Of a stretch of 64,000 bases of DNA, positions 26,486 to 35,523 are shown piece by piece. The stretch spans positions 62,001 to 126,000 of the forward strand of contig NZ_JASCQP010000023.1 in assembly GCF_030010555.1 (NCBI RefSeq), written 5' to 3'. Position 1 is the stretch's first letter, and each line of letters opens with the position of its first letter. The DNA comes from Halomonas rhizosphaerae. GTDB lineage: Bacteria > Pseudomonadota > Gammaproteobacteria > Pseudomonadales > Halomonadaceae. A program made the position numbers and the translations under genes. The notes beneath the pieces were generated by a model. The model was given only the letters and a program-made list of their open reading frames with translations, did not search any database and was not told where the DNA came from.

Positions 26486-27220
26486 ATGTTCCCATCCCGA
26501 ATGGGGGAGGCGTTCGGCGTGCCTGACAAGGCCCGACGCCATGCCCTAACCCTGCTTACGCTGCTGGTGATGCTCCTGGGAGCCAGCGGTGATGCCCTTG
26601 CCCATGCCGTCGCCGAAGGCGACAAGGGCTACATCCAGGAGATCTATGGCGTTCACCTGATCTCGTTCGTCTACCTGGGCGCCAAGCACATGGTGACCGG
26701 GTACGACCACATCCTGTTTCTGCTGGGGGTGATCTTCTTCCTCTACCGGATGCAGCACATCGCCATCTACGTCAGCCTCTTCGCCATCGGTCACTCCACG
26801 ACCATGCTGCTGGGGGTGTACTTCAACATCGGCATCAACAGCTACCTCATCGATGCCATCATCGGGCTCTCCGTCGTCTACAAGGCGCTGGACAACCTCG
26901 GTGCCTACCAGCGCTGGTTCGGCGTTCAGCCCAACACCAAGGCGGCGACGCTGGTCTTCGGCTTCTTCCACGGCTTCGGCCTGTCGACCAAGATCATCGA
27001 GTACGAAATCGCCTCGGACGGCCTGCTGGCCAACCTGCTGGCGTTCAACGTCGGGGTGGAGATCGGCCAGCTGCTGGCCCTGAGTGCCATCCTCATCGTC
27101 ATGGGCTTCTGGCGTCGCACCGCCGGATTCCTGCACCACGCCTATACCGCCAACGTCGCCATGATGTGCGCCGGCTTCGTGCTGATCGGCTATCAGCTCA
27201 CCGGCTATTTCGTCGCCTGA
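26486..27220 (+). CDS. HupE/UreJ family nickel/cobalt permease-like protein
   Basis: 244 aa. It has a signal-like N-terminus ending DALAHAV, then about six membrane spans with HupE/UreJ signatures: GAKHMVTGYDHILFLLGVIF with its His and Asp residues in the membrane, FAIGHSTTMLLG and FGFFHGFGLSTKI. These resemble nickel-transporter motifs. Members of this family are proposed Ni2+ transporters. Start ATG 26486 has GGAGG six bases upstream. It lies 52 bp after the His-rich gene and 15 bp before the membrane-anchor gene, so the three probably form one transcript under CsoR/RcnR-type control. Confidence 0.85.
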   Translation: MFPSRMGEAFGVPDKARRHALTLLTLLVMLLGASGDALAHAVAEGDKGYIQEIYGVHLISFVYLGAKHMVTGYDHILFLLGVIFFLYRMQHIAIYVSLFAIGHSTTMLLGVYFNIGINSYLIDAIIGLSVVYKALDNLGAYQRWFGVQPNTKAATLVFGFFHGFGLSTKIIEYEIASDGLLANLLAFNVGVEIGQLLALSAILIVMGFWRRTAGFLHHAYTANVAMMCAGFVLIGYQLTGYFVA

Positions 27221-27235
27221 TTCAGGGAGTCCACG

Positions 27236-28036
27236 ATGTACAACACCGATCTACCCACCCGTGCCGAGCTGCCCTCGACCGGCAAGCTGATCCGTTCCAC
27301 CCTGGTGGCCGCTGTGGTGGCCGCCACCCTGCTGGTGACCGTGGTGCTGCCCGCGGAGTACGCCATCGACCCCACCGGCGCCGGGCGCCTGCTGGGCCTG
27401 ACCGAGATGGGGGAAATCAAGCAGCAGCTGGCCGAGGAGGCCGAGCTCGACCGGGAGGCGTCACAGGCCGCCGCGGACGAGGCGTCGCCGGTCGTCGCGG
27501 AGCAGGAGCCCAAGGCCGTGGCAGAGAGCCAAGCCACCGACGACACCTTGCCCGAGGCAACCCCAGAGCAACCGGCGACCGCCTCAGCCTCCAGCGACGC
27601 GACTGACCCGGTGGCCTCTTCCGCGCCTGCCCAGGAGGAGCTGCAACCCGAGGCCAGCCAGGCGGTGGCTGACGCCTCCTCGTCCCAGGAAGAGGCCTCG
27701 GAAGCTCCCGAGGCAGCGGCCACCTGGCGTGATGAGGTGAGCTTCACCCTGACCCCGGGCGAAGGCACCGAGTACAAGCTGACCATGGAAGAGGGCGCCG
27801 TCGCGACGTTTGCCTGGTCGTCCGACGGGGGGCCGATCAACTTCGACACCCACGGTGACGGTAATGGCAATTCGATCAGCTACGAGAAGGGCCGCGGCGT
27901 GCCCGAGGACGAGGGCGAACTGGAAGCGGCCTTCACCGGGAACCACGGCTGGTTCTTCCGCAACCGCAACGACAACGAGGTGACCGTGGTACTGCGCATC
28001 GACGGTGACTATGGGGAGCTGAAGCGCATGATGTGA
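27236..28036 (+). CDS. transmembrane anchor protein of the hupE cluster
   Basis: 266 aa. There is a short cytoplasmic start, then one membrane span (LVAAVVAATLLVTVVLPAEY, about residues 22-41), a coiled or acidic Ala/Glu-rich linker (EEAELDREASQAAADEASPV onward to about residue 165) and a C-terminal beta-rich domain with YKLTMEEGAVATFAWSSDGG and GNHGWFFRNRNDNEVTVVLR. Databases commonly list such proteins beside hupE as transmembrane anchor proteins of unknown function. The start has GGGAG eight bases upstream. The periplasmic domain may bind a ligand, but no metal motif is evident. Confidence 0.75.
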   Translation: MYNTDLPTRAELPSTGKLIRSTLVAAVVAATLLVTVVLPAEYAIDPTGAGRLLGLTEMGEIKQQLAEEAELDREASQAAADEASPVVAEQEPKAVAESQATDDTLPEATPEQPATASASSDATDPVASSAPAQEELQPEASQAVADASSSQEEASEAPEAAATWRDEVSFTLTPGEGTEYKLTMEEGAVATFAWSSDGGPINFDTHGDGNGNSISYEKGRGVPEDEGELEAAFTGNHGWFFRNRNDNEVTVVLRIDGDYGELKRMM

Positions 28037-28051
28037 GACTGGGCAAGTTCT

Positions 28052-28083
28052 GCATTGCCCCGGCCGCCGGGCCGGGGCAATGC
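28052..28083 (+). terminator. hairpin after the metal operon
   Basis: A perfect 14-bp stem, GCATTGCCCCGGCC and its complement, closes on a 4-base loop 15 bp after the stop. There is no T tract, so termination would be weak or factor-assisted; the stem may instead protect mRNA 3' ends. Confidence 0.5.
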
Positions 28084-28234
28084 GTCGGTTCCGGCTCAGG
28101 GAAAGCACCACTGATGCCCATGTCGAGGACCACGATATGTGCCATGATCAAGGGGCACTCGCGCTGCTGCTCTACTTCTTATTCTTAGCGCCCTCTCCCG
28201 ACCGCCTCTCGCCGTCGTCACCTTGCCGGCTATC

Positions 28235-29527
28235 ATGCTCCTCGAAATCCTCATCGTTCTGTCCCTGATCGTACTGAACGGCCTGCTTGCCATGTCGGAG
28301 CTGGCGATCGTCTCTTCTCGCTCGACGCGCCTCAAGACGCGGGCCGCGGATGGCTCCCGTGGCGCGAGGATCGCTCTTGCCCTTTCCGCAGACCCTGCGC
28401 GGTTTCTCTCGACGGTCCAGATCGGCATCACCCTGGTCGGCGTACTCTCCGGCGCCTTCTCCGGGGCGACGCTGGGTGCCCGGCTCGCTGACGCGCTGCC
28501 GGGCCTCGGGGTTCCAGCACGGCTTGCCGATCCAATGGGCGTGGGTGTCGTCGTGGTCGTGATCACCTATCTCTCACTGATCATCGGTGAACTCGTCCCC
28601 AAGCAGATCGCGCTGGCCAACCCGGAGACGGTGGCTTCCCGTGTGGCGCCGGCGATGCATCTGCTTTCCCGCGCCGCTTTGCCGCTCGTCTGGCTCCTGG
28701 TCCGGTCGGGCAAGCTCGTCCTCACGTTGCTCGGACATTCTGGCAAGCGGGAGGCCACCGTCAGCGATGAGGAGATCCGGATGATCATCGTCGAGGCTGA
28801 GGGGGCTGGCACCATCGAGAAGGGCGAAACCCGGATGATCACCGGTGTCATGCGCATCGCCGACCGCCTCGCGCGTGGTCTGATGACCCCGCGGCATGAG
28901 GTCGAGCTTGCAAGCGTCGGCGAAACCCGTGCCGAGATCCTCGCCCGACTGCGCGCCTCTGGCCGTTCACGCCTACCACTGCGTGAGGGCGGTCAGGATG
29001 ACATCGTCGGTATCCTGCAGAGCCATGACCTCCTGCAGATGGAAGAGGGGGGCTTCGACCCCAGGTCTCTCGCACGGCCTGCCCCGGTGGTCCACGACGC
29101 CCTGCCGGCCATGCAGGTGATCGAGCAGCTCAAGGCGGCCCCCGCCCAAATGCTGCTCGTCTACGACGAGTACGGCCATTTCGAGGGCATCATCACTCCG
29201 ATGGACATCCTCGGCGCGATCACAGGGGGATTCGATGACGCGGAGGCGGACGAGCCCAAGCTGGTCGAACGCGCGGACGGCTCGCTGCTTGTCGCCGGGT
29301 GGATGCCCGTCGACGAGTTCGCCGACCACATCGGTCTCACGCTGGAGGAAGAATCTGGTTACGAGACCGTGGCCGGCCTCGTGCTCCACCAAGCAGGAGA
29401 ACTGCCGCAGGTGGGCCAGCACGTCACCGTCGGCGACTGGCGGATCGAGGTCATCGATATGGATGGGCGTCGGATCGACAAGCTGCTCGTCCAAGGAATA
29501 TCCGCGCTCGAGAAAAGCGCTGAGTAA
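28235..29527 (+). CDS. CNNM/CorC hemolysin-family membrane protein
   Basis: 430 aa. The N-terminal CNNM (DUF21) domain has three to four spans, starting MLLEILIVLSLIVLNGLLAM followed by SELAIVSS, with IIGELVPKQIAL further on. A pair of CBS domains follows (GLMTPRHEVELASV, then DDIVGILQSHDLL and LLVYDEYGHFEGIITPMDIL). The C-terminal CorC_HlyC domain ends GDWRIEVIDMDGRRIDKLLV. The family is linked to Mg2+ and Co2+ transport or efflux. A TTG at 28223 could add four residues; neither start has a good ribosome site. It follows the metal cluster but has its own spacing and is not clearly part of it. From 29528 to 29751 I see nothing. Confidence 0.88.
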   Translation: MLLEILIVLSLIVLNGLLAMSELAIVSSRSTRLKTRAADGSRGARIALALSADPARFLSTVQIGITLVGVLSGAFSGATLGARLADALPGLGVPARLADPMGVGVVVVVITYLSLIIGELVPKQIALANPETVASRVAPAMHLLSRAALPLVWLLVRSGKLVLTLLGHSGKREATVSDEEIRMIIVEAEGAGTIEKGETRMITGVMRIADRLARGLMTPRHEVELASVGETRAEILARLRASGRSRLPLREGGQDDIVGILQSHDLLQMEEGGFDPRSLARPAPVVHDALPAMQVIEQLKAAPAQMLLVYDEYGHFEGIITPMDILGAITGGFDDAEADEPKLVERADGSLLVAGWMPVDEFADHIGLTLEEESGYETVAGLVLHQAGELPQVGQHVTVGDWRIEVIDMDGRRIDKLLVQGISALEKSAE

Positions 29528-29751
29528 TTGACCGCCGAGATGGCCACCCTCATGGTTGTGATGGGGAGAATGCGGCCGGACGGCCTACCAGGCTCTGTTT
29601 CAGGAGCTCCAGTTAGGTGCCATCGTGGAGCCTTGTCGGACACATCTCCATCCTTTGCTTCCCATGCCGGCATCCGATGCTGGCATGGCCACCAATGTGA
29701 GATTATGGCGTAAAGAAAACCAACGTTTTTCGTTGATCGATGGAGGCAGTG

Positions 29752-30050
29752 ATGGCCAATCGAAGCGATACGCCGCCTGAACGGCTTCAGGGGCATGAGG
29801 CCACGCGAGATCCCGCCTCAGAAGCCGAGGATTGGGCGATGCTCGGTACCGCTGAGCCAGAAGGGCACAGTGCGATCGCTGCCTGGCAAGCGGCTATCGA
29901 AATGTTGGGGGTGATAGAACAGCGGCAGATCGCTGGTTACACCGTGAGGCCATGGGACTGGGGTGGAAGCGCCCCATCGATGTCATGCAAGAAGACCCTC
30001 AGCAGGTGCTGGATCTGATAGGCAGGATAGAGCATGGGGTTTACACCTAA
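29752..30050 (+). pseudogene. frameshifted DUF2384 (MbcA/ParS-type) antitoxin gene
   Basis: The gene opens MANRSDTPPERLQGHEATRD and reaches AAWQAAIEMLGVIEQ. The protein then makes sense only in another frame: ADRWLHREAMGLGWKRPIDV followed by VLDLIGRIEHGVYT and a stop at 30048-30050. That end is the hallmark C-terminus of DUF2384 antitoxins of RES-type or related toxin pairs. The frame change falls near 29921-29927. The unshifted frame ends at 30018 in unrelated sequence. GGAGG lies five bases before the start. No partner toxin is seen. Confidence 0.65.
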
Positions 30051-30162
30051 TCCGAGCCAGACGATGGCGTAGCAACCAAAAGGTATCCACCAACCCTGGC
30101 CTTGTCTGCCAATCAGCAAGGATCCTTGGTTGCTCATAGGTAGGGTGCCAGCGGCCATGCGA

Positions 30163-30356
30163 TCACGACGCGAACCCATGACGTATCTGTTCCAGCAGTT
30201 CTTCGCAGCAGCGTAGCCCTGCGACGTTGCGCTAGCCTCCAGGGCGCTGATACCTCCCAGCGTCCGACGCGGCTTGCGTAGCCACCTAGTGGCTTTCTCC
30301 CGGCTACCGAAGATCTCTTCAGCAAGCAGGGTGATCCGGTATTGAGCATTGGCCAT
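30163..30356 (-). pseudogene. second broken DUF2384 antitoxin gene
   Basis: On the minus strand MANAQYRITLLAEEIFGSRE continues as KATRWLRKPRRTLGGISALE, a DUF2384 core. After SQGYAA the frame shifts, and only then does the expected end EELLEQIRHGFAS-stop (TGA 30163-30165) appear. The N-terminal half of a complete antitoxin is missing. It is convergent with the other DUF2384 remnant 113 bp away. The sequence between them is otherwise empty. Confidence 0.65.
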
Positions 30357-30416
30357 TGAGACCGCCCTGTCTGCCGGTTCGTAGACGTACTAAACAGCAC
30401 AGTGAGAAGGATAAGC

Positions 30417-30644
30417 TCAACTATGGATATCCTGGATCTTCGGAAGTAATGTAGCCGGTTCGCAGACAAGAACCTTGGCGATGCGGTAAAGCTTTTCCAC
30501 CGTGATGTTGACCTCACCTCGCTCAATCCGTCCTACATAGCTCCGATCAATGCCACTCAGCAAGGCCAGGTTATCCTGGGATAGCCCGCACGCCCTCCTC
30601 CGGTACCGAACCCGCTCCCCTACCGCTTTCGCCAACTGGTCCAT
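30417..30644 (-). CDS. XRE-family transcriptional regulator
   Basis: 75 aa and essentially a single helix-turn-helix: VGERVRYRRRACGLSQDNLA, ALLSGIDRSYVGRIERGEVN, ITVEKLYRIAKVLVCEPATL. This is the size and form of small controller proteins of restriction systems and mobile elements. It is divergently transcribed from the two-gene unit at 30745-32720 with 100 bp between starts, so it likely represses both directions. ATG at 30642-30644 begins the first helix directly. The upstream DUF2384 remnant is not its fused domain, since the two frames do not join. Confidence 0.85.
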   Translation of the reverse strand: MDQLAKAVGERVRYRRRACGLSQDNLALLSGIDRSYVGRIERGEVNITVEKLYRIAKVLVCEPATLLPKIQDIHS

Positions 30645-30744
30645 AGCCGCCTCAAGATCTGCTGAGGCGGCACTATCGAGCGTTTGCGGACAACGGAGCC
30701 ACGGATTATAATCCGCATCTCATCCTTTTTTTGGACTCGACGTC

Positions 30745-31332
30745 ATGAAGCCCAACTCGTTCACCCTCGACGCGCGGCTGTATGAGCTCCTTCAGGAGAA
30801 AGGGCTTGATCGGTTTACAACTCAGGACCTCCGGGATGCCTTCGCCTCCAGGCTAGAGGAGGGCTCATTCCAGCTGAAGGATGTGCGGAGGTATGTGTAT
30901 GAGCAGATACGCCGCATGCTGCGAGTGGGTTGGCTCGTACCTGACGCTGAGCGCAAGAGCCGGGGACAGGTCTATCATCTGCGTCCCATGCCAGAGCACT
31001 TGCAGCTGAACCTGATTCAAAACGGCTTTGAGCTAAGCTTGACGCCCGGCCGAAAAAGGCAGCAGTCCCCAACCAAAGCCACGCATAGCTCTGCGCCAAG
31101 CAGTTCCGACGAGGATATGCACCAGTGCTTGGAGGCGACCCTCAAAGAGGTCCGTCTGGATTTTCTGACATCAATGGGGGAAGCCGAGCGATACAAGCAG
31201 CTGCTTAGTGAGATGCCGCATCTACGGGGCCGTGTGGAAAGCGAGTATCAAGAGGCCAAGGATCGCAGCTCTCGTCTACTGGGTCACCTCCGGGCGGTCG
31301 AGAAGACGATTACTGCGTTGTCCTCGCCATGA
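30745..31332 (+). CDS. winged-helix/coiled-coil partner protein of the helicase
   Basis: 195 aa, no named family. Residues 1-75 look like a winged-helix domain (LYELLQEKGLDRFTTQDLRD, RRYVYEQIRRMLRVGWLV), after which comes a flexible Ser/Lys-rich linker (GRKRQQSPTKATHSSAPSSS) and, from about residue 125, a long helical or coiled-coil part (EATLKEVRLDFLTSMGEAER). Its stop overlaps the helicase start (ATGA), so the two are coupled. A DNA-binding adaptor that loads or steers the helicase is a reasonable guess but only that. It is divergent from the XRE gene. Confidence 0.65.
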   Translation: MKPNSFTLDARLYELLQEKGLDRFTTQDLRDAFASRLEEGSFQLKDVRRYVYEQIRRMLRVGWLVPDAERKSRGQVYHLRPMPEHLQLNLIQNGFELSLTPGRKRQQSPTKATHSSAPSSSDEDMHQCLEATLKEVRLDFLTSMGEAERYKQLLSEMPHLRGRVESEYQEAKDRSSRLLGHLRAVEKTITALSSP

Positions 31333-32720
31333 CGATACAAGGACTGAGGACATGGCAGCAGCGCTGCATTGAGGCAGCGCTGGACCATTTTATTACCACT
31401 CCGCACTTCCTGTGCCAGGCGACGCCTGGAGCTGGCAAAACACGCTTAGCAGCAGCTCTGGCCCGCTGTCTCTTTGAAAGGGATGAGATCGATCTAGTGC
31501 TCTGCTTTGCTCCCTCATGCCAGGTAGTGCAGGGATTTCTCACGACATTTACAGACGTCTTGGGCAAGCGGCTTGATGGCTTGGTCGGTGCTGTTGGCGG
31601 TGCTTACACATACCAAGCCATGGAGCACCGAGATGATACGTTCTGGAAGCTTCTCGATGAATATCGTGTGTTTGTTGTCTTTGATGAAATCCACCACTGC
31701 GCTGGACACGATCCACTGTTGAGCAATGTATGGGGTCAACAAATCCTGCAAAAAATTCAGGACCGTGCTGCCTTTACGTTGGCGCTCTCGGGCACCCCGT
31801 GGCGTTCAGATGACTTGGCTATCGCCCTTGCGCGCTACTCCTCTCCGGAAGGAGAGCTGATCTGCGACTATCGTTATGGTTTACAACAGGCCATCGCCGA
31901 TGGGGTATGCCGTTCCCCGCGCATTGTTCTTCTTGACAATCAGAAAGTGCAGCTCACCGAAGCGCTCGAGACCGAGAGCACCGTCAGGCTCTTCCCCAGT
32001 ATTGCCTCACTGCTTGGGGAATCCCCTATTACCTACGAGGATCTGTTGCGTCACGATGATGTGATGCATCAGATACTGGGGCTGGGTTGCGAGAGGCTGG
32101 ATGATATCCGGTGCTCCAAGCCAGATGCGGCCGGTTTGGTCGTTGCGACCGATATTGAACACGCTCATCAGATCGCCCTAGCCCTAGAGGCCCGAGGAGA
32201 GGCCTGCCATGTTGTCACTAACAGGACGCCGGGCGCCCAGCAGGTGATCAATTTGTTTCGGCATAGTGATTGCCGATGGATCGTGGCAGTCGGCATGATT
32301 AGCGAGGGAACGGATATCCCGCGTCTTCAGGTGTGCTGCTACCTCAGCCGCATCCGTACTGAGCTGCACTATCGCCAGGTGCTGGGTAGGGTTATCAGGC
32401 GTACTGGGGAAACCGATGACAAGGCATGGCTTTTCATGCTCGCAGAGCCAACTCTTTATCACTTTGCTGAGCGTATAGCAGAAGATCTTCCGGATGACCT
32501 AGCGGTGCTGAGCCAGGTTGAGCTTCCTTCAGCGTCCTCTGGGCATGTCCATGATGTAACTGGGTCCTCCAATGAGCCTGATGAAACACCAGAAAGTGGA
32601 ACAAGTTCCTCAGCGGACGAAGCTTTACTATGTGAGTTTGAGTACGACTTAGATGTTACGCCATACTATCGAGTGAGCTTTTCTCACCATTACCGGCAAG
32701 TGCTTCTGGATTGTTTTTGA
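31329..32720 (+). CDS. superfamily 2 helicase (type III Res-like) of a candidate defence unit
   Basis: 463 aa. Motif I is TPGAGKTRLA near residue 32, motif II is FDEIHH, motif III is LSGTPWRSD. RecA-2 has VVATDIEHAHQIALAL, the motif V-like GMISEGTDIPRLQVC and motif VI QVLGRVIRRTG. This is the ResIII/RAD25-like group. The last 90 residues are acidic and Ser-rich and end EFEYDLDVTPYYRVSFSHHY. No nuclease domain is fused. It is coupled to the preceding gene, inside a Gamma-Mobile-Trio region known as a carrier of defence genes; a role against phage or plasmids is inferred from that. The next gene is convergent, 84 bp away. Confidence 0.82.
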   Translation: MTIQGLRTWQQRCIEAALDHFITTPHFLCQATPGAGKTRLAAALARCLFERDEIDLVLCFAPSCQVVQGFLTTFTDVLGKRLDGLVGAVGGAYTYQAMEHRDDTFWKLLDEYRVFVVFDEIHHCAGHDPLLSNVWGQQILQKIQDRAAFTLALSGTPWRSDDLAIALARYSSPEGELICDYRYGLQQAIADGVCRSPRIVLLDNQKVQLTEALETESTVRLFPSIASLLGESPITYEDLLRHDDVMHQILGLGCERLDDIRCSKPDAAGLVVATDIEHAHQIALALEARGEACHVVTNRTPGAQQVINLFRHSDCRWIVAVGMISEGTDIPRLQVCCYLSRIRTELHYRQVLGRVIRRTGETDDKAWLFMLAEPTLYHFAERIAEDLPDDLAVLSQVELPSASSGHVHDVTGSSNEPDETPESGTSSSADEALLCEFEYDLDVTPYYRVSFSHHYRQVLLDCF

Positions 32721-32804
32721 TAAGAGCCGCCACCCTCAACTCAATAATAACTAAATTTTTTTAACCACTATCAGCATGCGCTGACGGGCAGCGCTTATGA
32801 AATA

Positions 32805-35015
32805 TCAAGGGCTGGCCTTTGCTCCATGTGATGCACCCCCTAAAAGTCCAGGCAGCGATACGTGACGTCGTGCGGCAGAGGCCGGGGCGAGAATGGCTGC
32901 TCCGGCTGCCTCACGATTACCAATCAGCACGACCTGATCCACCCCACGGGTGATCGAGGTGTAGATCAAGGCCTGGTCGAGCAGGCGTGACCGACGAATC
33001 GGCACGATAACCCGCGAGAACTGCGACCCCTGCGACTTGTGAACGGTGATGGCATAGGCGTGGCTGAGCGATTCAAGCTGCGCGGTCTTCAGGGTATACT
33101 CAATGCCCTCGAAATCGACCCTGCAGCACTCGCTCTCTGCATATGCGACAGGCAGCGCATCAATGATCCGACCCAGCGATCCGTTGCGCAGCCCAAGCGT
33201 ATAGTCATTCTTGGTGAAGATGACCAAATCCCCGACTTTGAGCGGTACATACTCAAGCGTCTTGGCGGGCGCCACGCCGAATTGTGAGTCGATGCAATAC
33301 ACTGGTGCGGCATCACGTCGATAGCGGTCATGCAGGCGCTGGTTAAGGTGTTTCACGCCGCCCAAGTTGCTACGTGTGGTCGAAAGGATCTGAACGCAGT
33401 AGTCGGCACCGTTACCCCCAAGCTCTGCGTAGAGCTGCTCTACGGCCTCATCAAGCCCGTATTCGGGGCAGTCGATAAACGACACTCCGCTACCCCGGCC
33501 CTGGTAGGCCGCATACTCGGGCAACCTATGTCGGCGCACTGCCGAGGCAACAGGCAGAATCCCGCTGGCCTCCGACTGGCGCTTGACCACTTTCAGCTCT
33601 GTCTGGGCAACTGCCGGATGACCCGCGAGAGCATGCAGCACAAGGCCAGGGCCAATGGGCGGGAGCTGGCTCGGGTCGCCGACCAAAATCAGTCGTGTGC
33701 CTGGCGGGATGTCGCGCAGGAGCCGATAGAAGAGAATCACATCCACCATCGACACCTCATCGACGACGACCAGTGCATCAGGGCCAAGTTGCACTTCAGC
33801 GACCCGAGCGAGAAAGGCGGCAATCGTATAGCTATCACGCCCGGTGGCCTCCTGCATGCGCTGTGCGGCACGACCCGCAAGAGCAAGCTGATAGATGGCC
33901 ACGCCCGGCCGCACGGCCTCTAGCGCCTCGTAGAGAGCCTTGAGCACCGTGGTCTTGCCGGTGCCCGCACCGCCCAGAATTAGGCTGAGATAGGTGTTCA
34001 CACTGCCCAATACGGCCTGGCGCTGCTCATTAGAGAGTGCGAAGCCCTGCGTGCGCTCATAACGTCGAATAGCCGCCTGCACCGTGTCGTGATCGACCTC
34101 ATCCGCCGCGAAGAGCGATGACTGCCGGGCCAGTTCGCCCGCGGCTATGCCCGAGAGGCGCTGTGCGATCTCAAGCTCGATCAGATAGGTGCCGGTCGGT
34201 TGGTAGAGGTCACCCACCTTGCGATACTGACTGCTCCCGCCAATGGCCAGTGCCTGCTCAACAAGGTCGGCGTCACCTAGCAGCGCTTTGAGCCGACGTT
34301 TGACATCCTTTTCCGGCAAGCAGGTGTGACCGTCTTTCAGCCCCCGGTAAAGCGTCTCCTCAACCGCTGCCTCCAGTCGTCTCGGGTCATCTTCAGGCAC
34401 GCTGAATCGTTGTCGCGCCTGGGCATCCACCGTCACCCAGCGCGCCTCAAAGCTGATCAGCGCATAGGGGTTGGCCTCGATCTTCGCTCGCGCCTTCTCG
34501 GCATAGCAGTCGACAATTCGCTGGCCGATCCGGCGCGGCATACCCACCTGGTCGAGCCAGACAAGCGTCTGCGCGACTTGGTATTTCTCAAGGGCGTGGC
34601 ATAGCAGGCCAGCGGCTTCGGGACTGATAAAAGCGCTCAGGGCGTCAATATCCTTCTGCTCAATGAGCGACACCAGCTCAGGCCCAAAGCAGTCGTAGAG
34701 CTTCTGCGCCTTGACCTGGCCTACACCGGGGATGTCCGGACACCCGGCAATCCAGGCGATCAGATTCTTGCCCGATGGTCTCAGTAGCTCGGCGTGTTCC
34801 ACATCGATCTGCTGCTCTTGCTTGTAGATACTCAGCGAACCGCGCAGCGCCCATCGCTGGCCATTGCAGGGCAGGGCTGAGTCGGGAACGAGCGTCCAGC
34901 TACAGCGCGCAACATAACGCCGCCCCTGGGTATCGACACCGGCCATGATGACTCCACCGCGGGCCCCTCGGCTAAGGACGGACGTGATGGCCAGCTCGAC
35001 AGAGAGATCCGTCAT
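32805..35015 (-). CDS. RecD-like superfamily 1 helicase of the GMT operon
   Basis: 736 aa. It resembles RecD2-type 5'-3' helicases. Helix-hairpin-helix segments (DIPGVGQVKAQKLYDCFGP, about residues 95-115) precede the motor. Motif I is GGAGTGKTTVL, motif II VVVDEVSMVD, motif III LVGDPSQLPPIG, and the second RecA domain ends with HKSQGSQFSRVIV and ALIYTSITRG. It overlaps the VPA1267-like gene by 4 bp (ATGA) and closes the gmt operon. A helicase in this position could process DNA during element mobilisation or act as cargo. The C-terminus (ARRHVSLPGLLGGASHG) is short and basic. Confidence 0.85.
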   Translation of the reverse strand: MTDLSVELAITSVLSRGARGGVIMAGVDTQGRRYVARCSWTLVPDSALPCNGQRWALRGSLSIYKQEQQIDVEHAELLRPSGKNLIAWIAGCPDIPGVGQVKAQKLYDCFGPELVSLIEQKDIDALSAFISPEAAGLLCHALEKYQVAQTLVWLDQVGMPRRIGQRIVDCYAEKARAKIEANPYALISFEARWVTVDAQARQRFSVPEDDPRRLEAAVEETLYRGLKDGHTCLPEKDVKRRLKALLGDADLVEQALAIGGSSQYRKVGDLYQPTGTYLIELEIAQRLSGIAAGELARQSSLFAADEVDHDTVQAAIRRYERTQGFALSNEQRQAVLGSVNTYLSLILGGAGTGKTTVLKALYEALEAVRPGVAIYQLALAGRAAQRMQEATGRDSYTIAAFLARVAEVQLGPDALVVVDEVSMVDVILFYRLLRDIPPGTRLILVGDPSQLPPIGPGLVLHALAGHPAVAQTELKVVKRQSEASGILPVASAVRRHRLPEYAAYQGRGSGVSFIDCPEYGLDEAVEQLYAELGGNGADYCVQILSTTRSNLGGVKHLNQRLHDRYRRDAAPVYCIDSQFGVAPAKTLEYVPLKVGDLVIFTKNDYTLGLRNGSLGRIIDALPVAYAESECCRVDFEGIEYTLKTAQLESLSHAYAITVHKSQGSQFSRVIVPIRRSRLLDQALIYTSITRGVDQVVLIGNREAAGAAILAPASAARRHVSLPGLLGGASHGAKASP

Positions 35016-35467
35016 GGCCGCACCATTCGACCCGTATGAGCAAGGTGGTCATCGATCATCCGGTAGCGCTTGATCTGCTCGCGCAACTCCAGCAACTCGG
35101 CGCGAAGGGCGGCATTCTGCTCCTCGAGTGCCTTCACGCGCTGCTCGCTTCGACTGTTGATCGTGACGATGCGCCGATCTACCGACGCTGAAGACGCCTC
35201 ATCTTGCGTCTGCTGCGACCTCTCCCCCTTGCTAGGGGTCAGGATGCCCTCTGCCCGTAGACGCGTTTCCAGCGCACCCAGGGCGGTTTTTACCGCTGGG
35301 TTCTGACGCAGCACGGACTTGGCAAAGCCGCACTCGGCGGCGACTTCGGTGCGATTGAGCTGGCCCTGCCGGATGTAGTCGACCCAGTCGCCGGCAGCTT
35401 CACGTTCTTCCGACCATGACTCAAACCGTTTCAGGTTCTCAGCGGCGAGTTGTTGTCCGTTAGCCAT
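35012..35467 (-). CDS. VPA1267-family protein of the GMT operon
   Basis: 151 aa. The start LKRFESWSEEREAAGDWVDY, followed by IRQGQLNRTEVAAECGFAKS, matches the short VPA1267-type proteins encoded beside Gamma-Mobile-Trio genes in Vibrio. The first half resembles a helix-turn-helix or adaptor domain. Residues 105-145 form a coiled coil (SEQRVKALEEQNAALRAELL), so it probably dimerises. It lies 56 bp after gmtX and overlaps the helicase gene. The molecular role is unknown. The resemblance is recalled from the family, not searched. Confidence 0.75.
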   Translation of the reverse strand: MANGQQLAAENLKRFESWSEEREAAGDWVDYIRQGQLNRTEVAAECGFAKSVLRQNPAVKTALGALETRLRAEGILTPSKGERSQQTQDEASSASVDRRIVTINSRSEQRVKALEEQNAALRAELLELREQIKRYRMIDDHLAHTGRMVRP

Positions 35468-35523
35468 CCCCGTGCCCTCCGCTGCGCGGCAGTCTGTCTC
35501 TGCTTCGAAGGCGGCTGAGAAAA

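Noticed and set aside
29937..30356. 139-aa open frame as an intact minus-strand protein
   Set aside because: Only its first 50 or so residues match DUF2384. The rest reads through after a frameshift and overlaps the opposite-strand remnant, so it is not a real full-length gene.
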